Below, one piece after another: positions 11,332-23,472 of a stretch of DNA of 64,000 nt. The stretch comes from Lycorma delicatula (lineage: Eukaryota > Arthropoda > Insecta > Hemiptera > Fulgoridae), in the NCBI RefSeq assembly GCF_047948215.1, contig NC_134463.1:60385701-60449700 (forward strand), given 5' to 3'. The translations under genes were made by a program, and so were the position numbers. Below the pieces are notes generated by a model. The model did no database searches and was not told where the DNA came from. It saw nothing but the letters and a program-made list of their open reading frames with translations. How positions within the stretch are numbered: the stretch's first letter is position 1; each line of letters begins with the position of its first letter.

Positions 11332-12935
11332 TAAATAGGAATAAAATAAGGATTTGATATATAGATTGATATTTAAATCGTGTTTTATTAATTTTCTTTT
11401 TATTAAATAAAGACTTATGATTTATTAAAAAACCTTTTTAATCATACTGTGTATAAATTATTTGACATTAAAAATATTACTTCTTTGGTTCATTTAAAAC
11501 TTATAATTTTATTTGATGGATTGATTTAGTGTACGAATTCACTGTTTCTATTTATTTTTTTATTGTTTCTTACATGTAAAGTTTGATGTAGACCATAGTG
11601 AATGTATATTTTTTCCAATGTAAAATACAGGTGTGGTTTATTCGATTTGTGATTTCGTTGTCCGTATACAATGTGTTTTTTTCTTTTTTATATCTATACA
11701 TATATACATTTATGGGATATAGTTTATACATAAATGTAGGTGGGTTTATATGTTATAATAATTTACAGTAAATAAAATAAAGTGAAAGTACTGTCACAAA
11801 TATTATTATTATAATTTTATGTTATTTTATTTTTATGATATGATTTAATAAAATTAATATGTGCTAATTTTGTTCATTTATAAAAATAGTAAGCCTGTTT
11901 TTTTATATTTGCGTGGATTAAGTATTGTGTGTTTGGATTTATGCCTACTTAAACGTATAAATGGTTTTAAACGCAATTGCTATTTAATCCGTGAAAAATG
12001 TTATCGACCTCATAAACTTAATGCGATATGCATATGAAATCTTTCAATAGATTTCTCCGTATGGTTATTGCATAATGCAGTCGGCCATGTTATAAAATAT
12101 CATTTTTAAAGGAAAACCTTGTATATATTAATACATTTTTTAAAGTTTTAATTTATGAAAACTATTTGATTCAGTAAAAATCTTTTAGAGTAAAGGTCGA
12201 AAATTCTATCGGGAAAATTTGATGAAAAACTTGTTAAAAAATCAATTGACCAAACATGGTATGAACATTAATTTTACAGCATTTAAAAACTGATTGATTT
12301 TTCATTAATAAGGAATCTAATTAATAAAAACTCTTCGTCTGTTACCTGTGAATTAAACTGGATCCATTCAAAATAAAACAAAAGAATATAATTTTTTTAA
12401 GACCCTATAATGATTTTTAAAGAAGAGAAGAAACCTGCCATTACCTATCATATGTTTCATCCTGTTTTTTCCTTCTTTAATAAACTTTATTTGTTTACTC
12501 TTTCGATAAATATATTTGATGTATTTTTTCAACTAAATGTAGTTTTAATGTATTGTTAATTTTATCGGGGATATACATATATATGTACATATAATAGAAA
12601 ATAAGCCTAAATTAATAACCTAATTATTTAGTTTTTTATGAAGAACAGATTAATTAAGGCCGAATTAGCTTTTAACACGTATGAAGAAGACTAAATCAGT
12701 GTGATTTTTTTTATGTTATACTAGTGTTTTTATAACAAATTTCATAACAAAAGAAACAATCTTTAAAATTCCTTCGTAATATTAAAAAAAAAATTAATTA
12801 TGACTTCATTTATACCGTGTGTTTTTTGTAAAACGCAACTCCATTTAAAGAAAAATAATATTCTATATTTAATACAATTAGTTATAAATATTATAATTAT
12901 GTGTGCAAAACTATATTGAGATCAAATTTTTTTAT
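11332..12935. other. AT-rich intron, nothing recognised
   Basis: No open frame, SINE or inverted repeat stood out. Confidence 0.55.
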
Positions 12936-12939
12936 AATA

Positions 12940-14190
12940 AATGCTGAAAGTAGGTGTCCACGATTTTCATTAATTCAAGTCTTTACCCTCATTTTCATAT
13001 TCCGCGAAACCTTTCGAAGATGTATCTCTTCCAGTTTCTCGTAATTCTTCAGTTATGTTAGCTTTCAGTTCTTCAATGGTGTGTGCATTATTTTTTAATT
13101 CACAATCTTTTATATATCACCAGAGAAAAGAATTTTCAGGAGAAAGAGCAGGTGACCTAGCTGTCCATAAGCTAGTCGATATTATTCTTTCACCAAAGAA
13201 ATTTCACATAAGATCCCCATTGCTGCTCTTACCGTGTGAAATGTGTCTCCATCTTGTTAAAACCAAGAATCTCTCTCATTTAATTCTAAATTTGCAATAA
13301 ATTGTGTTACGATTTCTTGGTAGAGAACTGCATTAAGAATGTTTTCAAATAATATGGGGCTAGTTATTCGCCTACCCACCGGGTTGGTCTAGTGGTGAAC
13401 GCGTCTTCCCAGATCAGCTGATTTGGAAGTCGAGAGTTCCAGCGTTCAAATCCTAGTAAAGCCAGTTATTTTTACACGGATTTGAATACTAGATCGTGGA
13501 TACCGGTGTTCTTTGGTGGTTGGGTTTCAATTAACCACACATCTCAGCAATGGTCGAACTGAGAATGTACAAGACTACACACTTCATTTACACTTCATAC
13601 ACTCATAAGAAGTTATTCTTCGCCTGGAAATTGCACACCACACATCAATTTTTTGGGGGTGTGGAGGTCGTGAATGGATGATATGGGGATTGTTGGAGCT
13701 CCAGTAGCAATCATTCTGACTATACGGTAACCATTCAAATGAAACAAAGCCTCATCTGTAAAAAATATATTATCTAACTCTTTAATGCTCCCCCGAATAA
13801 ACTGATTAAGTCATTGATAGCAGTGGAGCCTAGTAGCATAATCTACTGAGTGTAATTCTTGAATTCGGTATGGCTTTTAAGTAAAGTAACCGGATAGCTT
13901 TAATGGCACTATAGAGAGATATTCCTTTATGTTGCACTTCTTCGTAATGTTAGGTGATTTTAAAAAGCTTACCCAAACATCTTCCAATGTTCCGTCATTA
14001 AATATTGAACGTTTCCGGTTATATTTCTGATTGAAAACAGATCTAGACCCTCTATCAAACGGTGTTGAAGATTTATTTGCTTCATTATTACTCGGAAACT
14101 GCAAATTAAAAGCTTCTTGGCACAAAAAAAAAGATTAATTGTCAAATAATTTTCCACAATAAAAATCCTTTCTTCCGTATTCAAAACTAT
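12940..14190 (-). pseudogene. Broken Tc1/mariner-superfamily transposase (DUF4817-type), split by a SINE
   Basis: Reading the minus strand in changing frames gives, in order: an N-terminal EERIFIVENY (HTH region), then FFTDEALFHLNGY, a WSSNNPH-like segment and VWCAISRRRIT. The SINE-B at 13374-13610 interrupts here. After it come SPILFENILNAV, SWF-stop-QDG and ARSPALSPENSFLWCYIKD, then TIEELKANITEELRE and TYFQHLL near the end. These match the insect transposases usually annotated with a DUF4817 helix-turn-helix plus a DDE domain. The TAA in place of a Gln codon, several frameshifts and loss of the SPDL..D motif make it inactive. I did not find its terminal repeats. Confidence 0.75.
13374..13610 (+). 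repeat. SINE-B copy B2, inserted in the transposase relic; tail missing
   Basis: Near-consensus head (CACCGGGTTGGTCTAGTGG) and body. The flanking duplication is AGTTATTCGCCT at 13362-13373 and AGTTATTCTTCGCCT at 13611-13625, differing by three bases. It ends around CACTCATAAGA and lacks the CCTCTGAAG...CCGGAGG tail of other copies, so it was 3' shortened at or after insertion. Confidence 0.88.
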
Positions 14191-14230
14191 TTCTTTATAA
14201 AACAACAGTAAGTACAACCTCTTCATCAGA

Positions 14231-15620
14231 AATTATTGTATTAACTTTTCTAAAAAGTATTTTTGTTGGTTTGCGTTTTAAAACAAACACCCACTATAAG
14301 TAAATTTGAATTTGGGAGTAGTAAAATTGAAAGTAGTTTGAGTCTTTAGGCTTGAGGGGGATGTATACCCTCTTTTTTTGGAGTAACCTTCCATCTCGCA
14401 TTAAAGAGGAATAAAATAATTTAAGATACTCTTTAAAAAATGAGGTTATGTAAAAACTTTACTCCTCCTTTTAATATAATTGGAGGAAAATGAAAGTGTA
14501 ATAATTTTATGCTTTTTTTTTACGATTTCTTTTTGTTGTTTATGTATTGTTCTATTAGTAACCCACTACCTTTCTTTATTTTTATCGAATTAAAATGCAG
14601 TTTAATGTATGCTACATTTTTATGTCTTAAAAAAATCTTTAATCTCAAGATAACGTTTAACTTACAACATTTTTTTTAATTGTAGCTTTATTTAAATCTA
14701 TTTAAAAAAAAACAGATTAAATTGCTTTTAAAGTAGATGTTGTTTATTAAATTAGTGCAGTGTAATAACTTTTTTTTTGCTTAATTACTTTTTGTAATTA
14801 TTTTAATTATGTACTAATAAAATATAAGTGAACGAGCTTTTTTTTTTAAATGATATCGTTATAATAAATAAAATAAAATAATATTTGTAGTTATTATTAA
14901 TTTTATATTGTGATTTAAAAAAAATATATTATTTGTGAAATTGCACTTTTATAACATTATAATAATTTAAATATTAGTTTATTTAGGTCCTTAATAAATA
15001 AATTAAAAAAATTAGACTTTATCGTAAATTATAGGTCATATTATATTAAAAATCAATAATTAAAATTTAAATAAATTATAATATAATAAATTTCATCAAT
15101 TTTAAACTATTTACGTTAGATAATTATTGTTTTAAAAAAGTCTGAAATAATGATAAATAATAATTAATAATTGTACCAAATAATATAAGATGAGAACATA
15201 TTTTCAAAACCGTTAATTTAATTATGATTATCACTTTATTTTTTTTTAATAAAAGTTATTTCTAAAAATTACTTATGCTAAAAGTTATTAATGTAATTGT
15301 AAAGCAAGAAAACACTAAACAACCACAATGCTATCGCTTTTTATCCTATTTACATATAACCATAAATATATTGAAAATGGTAGGCTATGTTTTTTAACTT
15401 GGGTGTATGAACATCGGTATAGAAAACAACTTGGCATTACAAGTTTATCTATTAGACTCTCTTTGTACACTTGAGTTGGTATAGGCTAGTAGGAGGATAG
15501 AAAACATTTATTATCATACGTCTAATTGTTGAACATATAGGGAAAGTTATGGATATTTTTTATTAGATAATAAATTCTCTGGGGATTATCAAATTACGTC
15601 TCGGTTTTTTTCTCAAAAGA
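14231..15620. other. Very AT-rich intron, nothing recognised
   Basis: A/T homopolymers dominate. No gene or clear repeat is seen. Confidence 0.6.
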
Positions 15621-15624
15621 CGTA

Positions 15625-15880
15625 ATTCCTCTGTACGCTAACGCCGTGCCGCTTTAAACACTCGGGAAGCTATTAAAAAATCAGGACGGGAAGTGTTGCC
15701 GTATCGACCTTACAGCCCCAATCTCGCAGTATCCTTTTTTTCCGTGGTAACGAGTACAGCAACAATGACCGTATTAAGAATCTGGTAGAAGAATGGCTTG
15801 AATGGTACAACGGTAAAGTATTTTTAGGGCAATAAGAAAGCACACAGAAAAATGGGACAAATATCTAAATATAAATAATA
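15625..15880 (+). pseudogene. Fragment of a mariner transposase C-terminus
   Basis: Forward-strand reading in shifting frames gives an ANAVPL-like remnant of the DNARPH motif, then AIKKSGREVLPYRPYSPN, corresponding to the GWEVLxHPPYSPDL region before the last catalytic Asp. Next come NLVEEWLEWYNGKVF and IRKHTEKWDKYL, which match the usual C-terminal FFxxGIxKLxxRWxK pattern. Frames shift at least twice. Neither the N-terminus nor terminal repeats were found nearby. Confidence 0.55.
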
Positions 15881-16351
15881 GTTTTTGTAGTAATTTGTTT
15901 CTTTAATGATTAAATTACGTAATATTGTACAGAGTATTTTTAAGGGTTTTTTACAGAAATATTGAACTATTCGACAAACATAATTATAGTCTAATTAATT
16001 GGGTCAATATTCGATAATCGATTAATTTAACTAATCAGTCAGAGCTTGTTTCACTTGTTCTTCCCGTCTAGCTTGGACTCCTGCTCTGTTTTTTATTTTC
16101 ATGATTTTGAGAATAATACTGTTAAATAACAATTGAAGATTAAAATCGCTCTCTTTCTTCCAACGTTTTCCTCGTTATTGACATATCCCATTTTGTTCCC
16201 CTTAACCATTGCCTTAGAATACCGTATTTCTCGGGAAGGAGTCAAGGTAGAAAGCTGAAAATCGGATATGTTATAAAACGCATAGTCTATTATTTTTACG
16301 TCGAAAAACGAAATCAAAAACGATATTAGGTCGTCGTCCAAGAAGAAATAT
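15881..16351. other. Intron, nothing recognised
   Basis: An 80-codon minus-strand frame at 16099-16341 shows no familiar motif. Confidence 0.5.
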
Positions 16352-16480
16352 TCACAACTTCATTCCCAAGGGGAATAGAGCCTCGATTTATGGCATAAAA
16401 CCTCTCTTGGAATAACACCAACTTTTCTTGAAAATTTAAAAGCAATTGGTTGTTTGATGCTTGCGTTATGCTGTTGCAAA
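16352..16480 (+). repeat. Rep-8 partial copy
   Basis: AACTTCATTCCCAAGGGGAATAG..CTCGATTTATGGCATAAAACC parallels the segment at 51109-51165 and, more loosely, 30085-30165. Only the tail-side half of the family is present. Confidence 0.5.
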
Positions 16481-17369
16481 CGGACAAATTTTTGCATTTT
16501 ATATTAGTTTATTAACAATAAAAAAGTTATAATTCACATTAATAAGTATAAGTAATTAATATTATTCATTGTTTATTGTTTTTATAACGATGCAGTTAAA
16601 TAAATAAAACATCTATCTTGTGAAGGTATTATAATAATATTAATAAAAAAGTTGTTTTTATGTATAAAAGTCGTTAGTGGTTAGATTTGTCTACCCGGTG
16701 GCCGAGAAAACGACAACCAAACACACTTGTCAACATCCCTTCGAATTCACACCCCGTCACTTCAACTGAATCAATTAAGATAGACTATGAGTATTAATAC
16801 TACAATATACACACTTATTTACATAATACGCTTCCTGTAGGTTGGGCAAGGCGCCTCTTGCTGTCCTTAGTTTATATCTATATAACCCTGTCAACTTAAT
16901 AATTACGCATGGTTGAATTTTTATATGGATCTTATACTGCTTGTTTAGACGCACCCCAATCAACCCTAATATGTTTATAATCTTATACCATGTGATTAAG
17001 CTGAATATACACGTATATGAATTCAATTAACTAACTTTAAAAGTAGCAATAGTTATATTAGTTATAACGTATAACAGAGATTGAGTCTTTTGATTTGTTG
17101 ACTTCATACTTAAAAAAAAAAAAAATGTTCAGTAGCCAGTTTTACGTAATATTTTAAATCTTATATTAATTTTTATGTACAAAACTGATAATTTTGTGAT
17201 TTAGAGTAGGCGCAGGAATGGGAAAATACTTGATTCTTTTGATCTAAATGTCAGGGAATGGAATAATTTTTATCCTACTCTTATTTAGAATTTTTATTTT
17301 TTTAAATTATTTTCTCTCTGATTCTGACTCCTCTTTTACCCAAAAAAGAAAAAGTATTTATTTATTTAT
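16481..17369. other. Intron, nothing recognised
   Basis: A slightly less AT-rich patch lies at 16690-16870 without a supported gene. Confidence 0.5.
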
Positions 17370-17868
17370 ACAGTATGTCCCATGAAGAGATATACTTTTG
17401 ATTTAGCATCATTCGCCCATTCCCCACCAATAAAACCGCCAATAAAATTTCAAATAAAAACATCAATTTAAGATAAGCCACACTTTTTCTTCATTACAAA
17501 ATAGCTAGTAAAAATGATTAAGAACATGATAATTAGAACTAGAATAATTAAAAACGGTTAGATAATCCTTCATGGTAATGAATAATTATTATTAACTTCA
17601 ATTTGAACACTGTTTAACAATACATCATCTGTTTTTAATCATTTTTACCAGCTATTTTGTAATGAATAAAAAAATGTGGTTTATTTGAAAATGATGTTTT
17701 TATTTGAAAGCTGCCATTTTGTTTCTATAGATTCTAGAAGGTTGAAAATTTTCACAGAACATTTTTAGTTTCTTCGTTAAAAGGGCTGTAAATTTTCAAT
17801 AGAATCGGTGGGTAACGGGCGAATGATACTAAATCAAAAACGTATACCTCTTCGTGGGATAAATATAT
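17370..17868. mobile_element. MITE-like element with long terminal inverted repeats
   Basis: The left arm starts near TATGTCCCATGAAGAGATATAC (17376-17397) and runs through GATTTAGCATCATTCGCCC, then TTCATTACAAAATAGCTAG to about 17515. The right arm is its reverse complement from about 17640 (TTTTTACCAGCTATTTTGTAATGAA) to CGAATGATACTAAATC, then ACCTCTTCGTGGGATA at 17861. The right arm carries about 70 extra bases absent from the left. There is no coding capacity. It is a fold-back or MITE remnant of a DNA transposon. Confidence 0.85.
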
Positions 17869-18145
17869 TTATCATTTTACACATTTATAACTTGTATCAT
17901 AAATTCCTATAACTGATAAAAAATAATTATAATTTATTAATACCAGTATTATAATAATATGATATAATTTAATTTAAATCATAGATTAAATTTTCTTAGT
18001 ATCACGACCTACGTACTGATTTTATGACGTCATCATATAATTATTACAATTAGCCTGTTACTGTTTTAAATATTATTGTTGTATAATAAAATCACAAGGA
18101 TATACATTGTATTTAAATTAAAATTAGCCTTGTTTTGTCTGAATA

Positions 18146-18180
18146 TGTGTGTGTGTGTGCGCGCGCGCGCGCGCGCGTGT
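18146..18180. repeat. (TG)n(CG)n alternating purine-pyrimidine run
   Basis: TG repeats pass directly into about nine CG units, then TGTG. Such tracts can adopt Z-DNA. The CG run is striking in this AT-rich region. Confidence 0.9.
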
Positions 18181-18388
18181 ATGATTTTGTGTTAGTAGTA
18201 GTATATAACCTGTCTTAACATAGTCTATTTAAAATATAATGTGATAAATTTAAAATTTTAGCGACTTTTCGAAGAAAAGTACAGTAAAATTTTCAGTTGC
18301 ATGCTAGAAGTGTGGAGCTGAAAATGGATTTTCTTTAGGTTTTAAAGTATGAGGAGTACGAAAATACCATTCAATTAAATTGTAATTT

Positions 18389-18391
<3 letters not shown>

Positions 18392-18454
<63 letters not shown>
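18392..18454. repeat. (TA)n microsatellite, about 31 units
   Basis: An uninterrupted TA run adjoining the end of the reverse-oriented Rep-C copy at 18480-18760. Confidence 0.95.
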
Positions 18455-18462
<8 letters not shown>

Positions 18463-18479
18463 AAACGTTTTTAGCCTGA

Positions 18480-18760
18480 AAATTCTACTACTAGATTAAA
18501 AATAAGTAAAAAATAAATAAATATAAATTTCATTGAAATTTCTATATGCTGTAGTAGTGTATCTGAAGATATGAATGTGAAAATTTTATGATGATTGGTT
18601 GAGTATTTCTTTAGTTACACTCAATTTAAAGAAAAAATTTGAACGGAGACAAATTAGAATTGTTCGTTATGTTGATACAAGTCGGAACCTGAAAATAGAA
18701 TAAAATAACGAAAAGTCAGTCTTTTTGCGCAAAATTTTTCTTTTAATATATTACATATAT
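18480..18760 (-). repeat. Rep-C copy 2
   Basis: The reverse complement starts TTGCGCAAAAAGACTGACTT and runs through CAACCAATCATC, TTTTCACATTC and TCAGATACACTACTACAGC to AATTTCAATGAAATT. It then meets the TA microsatellite at 18392-18454. Non-coding. Confidence 0.75.
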
Positions 18761-19435
18761 TGTTTTTAAAATGTCATATTTTATTTGCTTTTTTTATTAA
18801 TTGCTTGTGGGTTTTTCTAAAACGCTCAAGTTAGATACCTAAAAAAATCATGGTTAATAATAATAATAATAACATTAAACAGTTTCCGCATAGAGATCGA
18901 AACTTTTCTTTGTAAATTAAAAAGGTTTTTTCTACAGGAGTTATTTTTAATTGTATAGGTTTTGACAATTCTCTTTTTATTTAATTTATTTTTTATTGCG
19001 TTTTTTTATGCACATTTAAGAGAGGAAATGCGAAATATATATATATATTATATAAATTCAAGTGGAGGGTTAAAATTTAGCCAGATTATAATTATAATTT
19101 TAAAATATGCTTAAAAATAGAAAAGAGGAAAATGCTGACATTATTTATTTTTTATTTGCAGTCAATAAAGAGCGTGTACTACATCGGCTTATAATGACCA
19201 TTGGGCATAAATTTTATGATTAGTAGGAATTTAAACTGTAGTTTTAACTTGACCTTTTTTCACTACGTTTCTTTTGTAAAGTAGATACAGTCAAAATCAT
19301 TTTATGATTTTTATGTAATTTTACTGTATATTTTCTTGCAAACTATTAGATAAAACGATGTACATGAAATGATATTCCATAAGTTGTTCCGTTTCAAAAT
19401 GGAACTCTCTTGACGCAACTTACTTCTCACGTTGC
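18761..19435. other. AT-rich intron, nothing recognised
   Basis: A short TA repeat lies near 19037-19052. Nothing else is supported. Confidence 0.55.
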
Positions 19436-19439
19436 TTAA

Positions 19440-19975
19440 CATTTCTATCGCAAGGCGTTTAAGCATTAGATGTTTTGAAGTTTTCAAGTCTCTTTGACTT
19501 AGCTCTTTGTATAGTATCAGTTTTGTTACGTCGTTTTGGAATTTATACCCAAGGATTTTTCTTTTTCTAATTTTTAATTTTGTCCTTCAGAGCTTCTGAT
19601 TTTATTACTGTTCTGTGATGTCTTAGTTTGGAGTTTCAAAAAAGTTATTTTTTGTTGTAGGTATATTTGGTCAGCTGGAATGCTAGTTCCATTTTCACTC
19701 TTTTGTTTTCCATCGATATCTTTTCGGATGCGTTCCGATTTATCCATTCTAGATAAAAAAAGTGACTTTTAATTTAAAAAAGTGACTTTTTTTATTTTGT
19801 TGTTTGTATATTTCAAAATACTGCGGTGCATCTTTTATTTTTATTATTTTGATTTTTTCAAAGGAAATTTTGAATTCGATCTCGACCGTTTGAATTAGCA
19901 ATTCCCGGATTTCGGCTTCTTCCCAGCTTTCGGTCAGAAGAGCGATATCATTCACAAAGGCTAGACTTACTTCAA
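19440..19975 (-). pseudogene. LINE reverse-transcriptase C-terminal fragment
   Basis: The minus strand reads FVNDIALLTESWEEAEI, the [FY]xDD box of a non-LTR reverse transcriptase with the first Asp changed to Asn, then FKISFEKIKI. Further on, in other frames, come KRVKMELAFQLTKYTYNKK and a segment like IRKRKILGYKFQNDVTKL, which fit the thumb and C-terminal part of such elements. Stops and frameshifts break it and the 5' part is missing. A small internal duplication (AGTGACTTTT twice, about 19762-19790) is visible. Clade not assigned. Confidence 0.65.
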
Positions 19976-20347
19976 ATGTATTTTATAAATAGCTTATACG
20001 TGTACTTATAAAAATATTAAGTTTTTTATTTGCTAATTATTAATCCGTTAAGATTAAAAGTAATGTAATATGTAAATGTCAAAAGGAAATTTTGTTTACT
20101 AAACAATAATACTGTTGTAACATCAGAAAAAAAGGTTAGTATTTGGTTGGAAGTGACGGAATGTTCTTTACGGTTGGCAAGTCATAAGTTATCCTAGTAG
20201 AGACAATTATTTAGTAAGATTCTTTTGTCAACCGGTTAATAGGCTTTCAGAACAAACTAACTCATTCGTAAAGTTTTTAATACCACTTAAAGTATATAGA
20301 CCCCTGTCAGGTATCAGAAGTATGGTCAATCTCCGTATGGGTGTACG

Positions 20348-20356
20348 TATATATAC

Positions 20357-20387
<31 letters not shown>

Positions 20388-20403
20388 GGCGCGCGCGCGC
20401 GCG
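20348..20403. repeat. Compound microsatellite (TA)n(TG)n(GC)n
   Basis: TA repeats pass into about nine TG and then about seven GC units, a layout like that of 18146-18180. Confidence 0.92.
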
Positions 20404-20453
20404 TTTTTACTTGTACTAAATTTTAGCATAATTTATTTTGTGGTTTTTCTATT

Positions 20454-20479
20454 AAAAAAAAAAAAAAAAAAAAAAAAAA
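20454..20479. repeat. Poly-A run, about 26 A
   Basis: A homopolymer of A with no recognisable retroelement immediately upstream. Confidence 0.9.
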
Positions 20480-21149
20480 GATTATTGTGTATTACAACTG
20501 TTTTTAATTAATGTATGAAGCTCCGATATGACAAAAACATTTAATAATGGAAATACGTTAAAATTTTATCATTATTATTATTACTACTAGTATTTATTTA
20601 TATTATACTCTTGTCAGAATTACAGTTTATTATCTTTTTTTAAGACTTTTATTTTTGCCGCAAAGATTAGTTTATGACCTCGAATTTTTAGATGCCTCAG
20701 GTGTTAATCCAATTGGATCACCTAAGAATATTTTTACTTAATTATATTGATATTTTATTTATTATTAAACGAACTGATAGCTGATTGAAAGATTAACTAC
20801 CTATCATAAATAATAATAATATTTATAAAAAAAAATTTACCATCCCAATAGAAAAATAAAATTATTCATCCCTCGGGTTAGAAAAAAGTTTAGTTTATGA
20901 TTCAATGATAAACTGTAATAAAAACAAAAGAAGTTAAAATTAAAATAAATTTAAAATAATTTGAAGTTTTCTTTTTTCGATATCCAAATAAATCGGATAT
21001 CTTGCAAAAAAAAAATTACGTCATCATTAGGTTTATCTAAAATAGAAATAATAAATTAAATCGTTATTAAAATAAAAATGATGAAGTAATAGTTTATTAT
21101 ACGAGTAGTTAATATAATGTTTAAAACACATTGTAAATTTTTTTTTAAT

Positions 21150-21466
21150 TCTTGCGCAGGAAGACTGACTTTTCGTTATTTTATTTTTTTTCTCATGTTT
21201 CAACTTGCAGCATCATAACGAACCATACTTTTAAGTTGCCCCAATGAAATTTGCTCAACCTTAAATTGAGGGTAACTGAACAACGATTGAACCATTCTTT
21301 ATCAAATTTTCACATACATAACTTCAGATACATTACTAGAGCATATGTAAATTTTAATGAAATTAATGAAGTAGTTTTTGAGATTTTCGAGCTACAAAAT
21401 TTTACTCATAGGTTTATGAATATATAAATATAGTTGTACATACATACATACATACATACATACATA
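21150..21466 (+). repeat. Rep-C copy 3, ending in a (TACA)n microsatellite
   Basis: Starts TTCTTGCGCAGGAAGACTGA; contains TTTTCACATACATAACTTC, CAGATACATTACTAGAGCAT and GAGATTTTCGAGCTAC. It ends in TA-rich sequence and (TACA)n at 21437-21466. Confidence 0.75.
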
Positions 21467-21631
21467 GTTATTCAAAATTACACGGAAATCTCCGGAGATA
21501 ATTCTATAGCCAAAAATAAAAAAGCAAAAAAATATAATTAAAAGCCTTACTTTAAAAATACTTAAAATACTTTTTAAGTATAATTAAGTAAAATAAATAA
21601 AAAAGCTCCTTAAATATAGGTCAGAAAACGG

Positions 21632-22005
21632 TTCGTTAGCGAGTTTTGGCTCACGGGACATTTAGCCCTACTTTCTGATTCCTCTGTGAAATTAAACGGT
21701 ACTAAAATTCTTGAGGTACAAATCGAGAGATAAATTTGGTGTTTGATTTAAGAAATTGAATAAAAGTAATTCCAGATCTCTATCTCCCTTAGGTTTTAAA
21801 AAAAGGGGGTAAAACACGAAAGGATTTTGTCGGAAAATACAGTTTTTTAGGTTTGGAATAAAATAACTTTGTTAATTTACGAATAAACAAATAAAACGTT
21901 CTAGTTAACTTTGTAGAGAATTTAATTCTAAGAATTCTGATGAAAATAACGTCTGTAAAAATTAATAAATATAAATTTGAAAAAGTTTAATTAGAAATAA
22001 AACAT
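21632..22005 (+). repeat. Rep-6 copy 1
   Basis: Continuous copy of a repeat also found split at 56100-56240 and 57165-57330. Landmarks: ACATTTAGCCCTACTTTCTG, AAGGTACAAATCGAG-like GAGGTACAAATCGAGAG, TAGGTTTGGAATAAAATAAC and TAGTTAACTTTGTAGAGAAT. Non-coding. Confidence 0.7.
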
Positions 22006-23179
22006 ACAAATTGAGTCGGAAAAGTGATACGATTTAAGTAGAACAATTTACATACAAATGCTAAAATTTACAAAAATAAATTTGAAAGACATCCTTCTAA
22101 AACATTAATTTTTTTTCATAGTTTGGCAATAACAGCTGATCTACAATTCCTCCTCATTCATCAAAACACAAAAAAATTCATTTTCATCCCCCATTCCCAC
22201 CATACGACCGAAAGTAATACCGTACTTTCCTTCGAAAAGTCGGTAAAAAAAATCAAATAAACTGGCATTTAATAAAATATTTATAATTTCTACTGATATA
22301 TTTAATATTTCTACTGACATGCTAATGCATTCCCACAAATCCTTCTTTTTATTTTTTGTTTTATATCATTTATCCCAATTTCTCGTATGGCTCGGACACA
22401 TTTGAGGTACAAGTTACATTTATAAGATTGTTTTTTATGATAGTAATATTATTTAAATATAGGCAATTTTTGCGTTGAACAAGTATCAATTAAGGCTAAA
22501 TAACAATGAGTTTTTTTAGTGTTTAACGTGGTTATATTTGGTTCAGTAAAAGGTAAAGGGAAACAACTTCACAGTTTTTGTAGAACAATTGAAATGAACA
22601 GTTTGTTATTCTTGATCCCCTTTCATGAATGAATTGTGCTTTATATGAGATCGTCTAAAGCTTTAAAGCGCCGTTGTGTTATATTATAAACTGTTTATAA
22701 TGTATATATTTCTTTAAAAATATTTACCTGATAATAATTCGTATATAATTTATATACTGTGTAAATTTTAGTTCTGTATTTTCAATTTGATTATTTTATA
22801 GTCTTTTTTTGTAGTACTTTTATTATTATCAAATCAATATATGATATAGTTTAAAAGTACCTTTATATTTTTATTAATTACTGTTATACACGTATTTCGT
22901 CACTTAATTCCCAGATTCTCGATAAATGTTTTAAGGAAATCTATTCTAATTCGAATTCTCTTAATTTGTTCCCAAAATATTATGTATTACGAAAATATTT
23001 AAATTAATAAAAGAGAATTATTATTGTTTATTAATTTATTAGATTATATTTGTAAATTAGTTTTTTATGTCGTCTTTTAAAATAATTTTTTTTCTTTATA
23101 TTGAATTTCTTTTGAACAACTTCTCAAAAGTGTTTTTAAATCTTGTGATTTTTTTTTTTAGTTTTTGCATCTCAGAATT
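22006..23179. other. Intron; one CGACCGAAAGTAA block at 22203-22256
   Basis: The block matches 7440 and 8830. Otherwise AT-rich with nothing recognised. Confidence 0.5.
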
Positions 23180-23187
23180 GCTTAGTG

Positions 23188-23464
23188 CAGTGATTCCCAA
23201 ACTGTGTGCCACGGCGCCTCGGGGAGCCGCGGTCTCTTCACAGGGGCGCCGCGAAATATTGTAAAAGCTTCATAATTAATTGAACCGAGACGTTTATAAT
23301 TATTAATTTAATGTTAATAAAGTAAAAAAATAATGAAGATACACGAGTTTTATTTATTTTTTCTCTTACTTATAAGTAGTTATAATTTTAGTTAGGGTAG
23401 GGCGTCATGGAAAAAATTTAATTGAAAAAGGGAGCCACGACTCGGAAAAATTTGGGAACCACTG
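23188..23464. mobile_element. hAT-type MITE, 277 bp, with 8-bp target duplication
   Basis: Terminal inverted repeats CAGTGATTCCCAAACT and TTTGGGAACCACTG bound the element. The host octamers GCTTAGTG (23180-23187) and GCTTAATG (23465-23472) form an 8-bp target duplication with one change. CAGTGG-type ends with 8-bp duplications are the hallmark of hAT transposons. The inside is GC-rich near the ends and AT-rich in the middle, and has no transposase. Confidence 0.92.
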
Positions 23465-23472
23465 GCTTAATG

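Larger units (their letters stand above)
19976..21149. other. AT-rich intron with microsatellites
   Basis: Holds the compound microsatellite at 20348-20403 and an A run at 20454-20479. Otherwise nothing is recognised. Confidence 0.6.

Noticed and set aside
21437..21466. (TACA)n considered as a possible CRISPR-like array
   Set aside because: Four-base microsatellite without spacers, in a eukaryotic intron.
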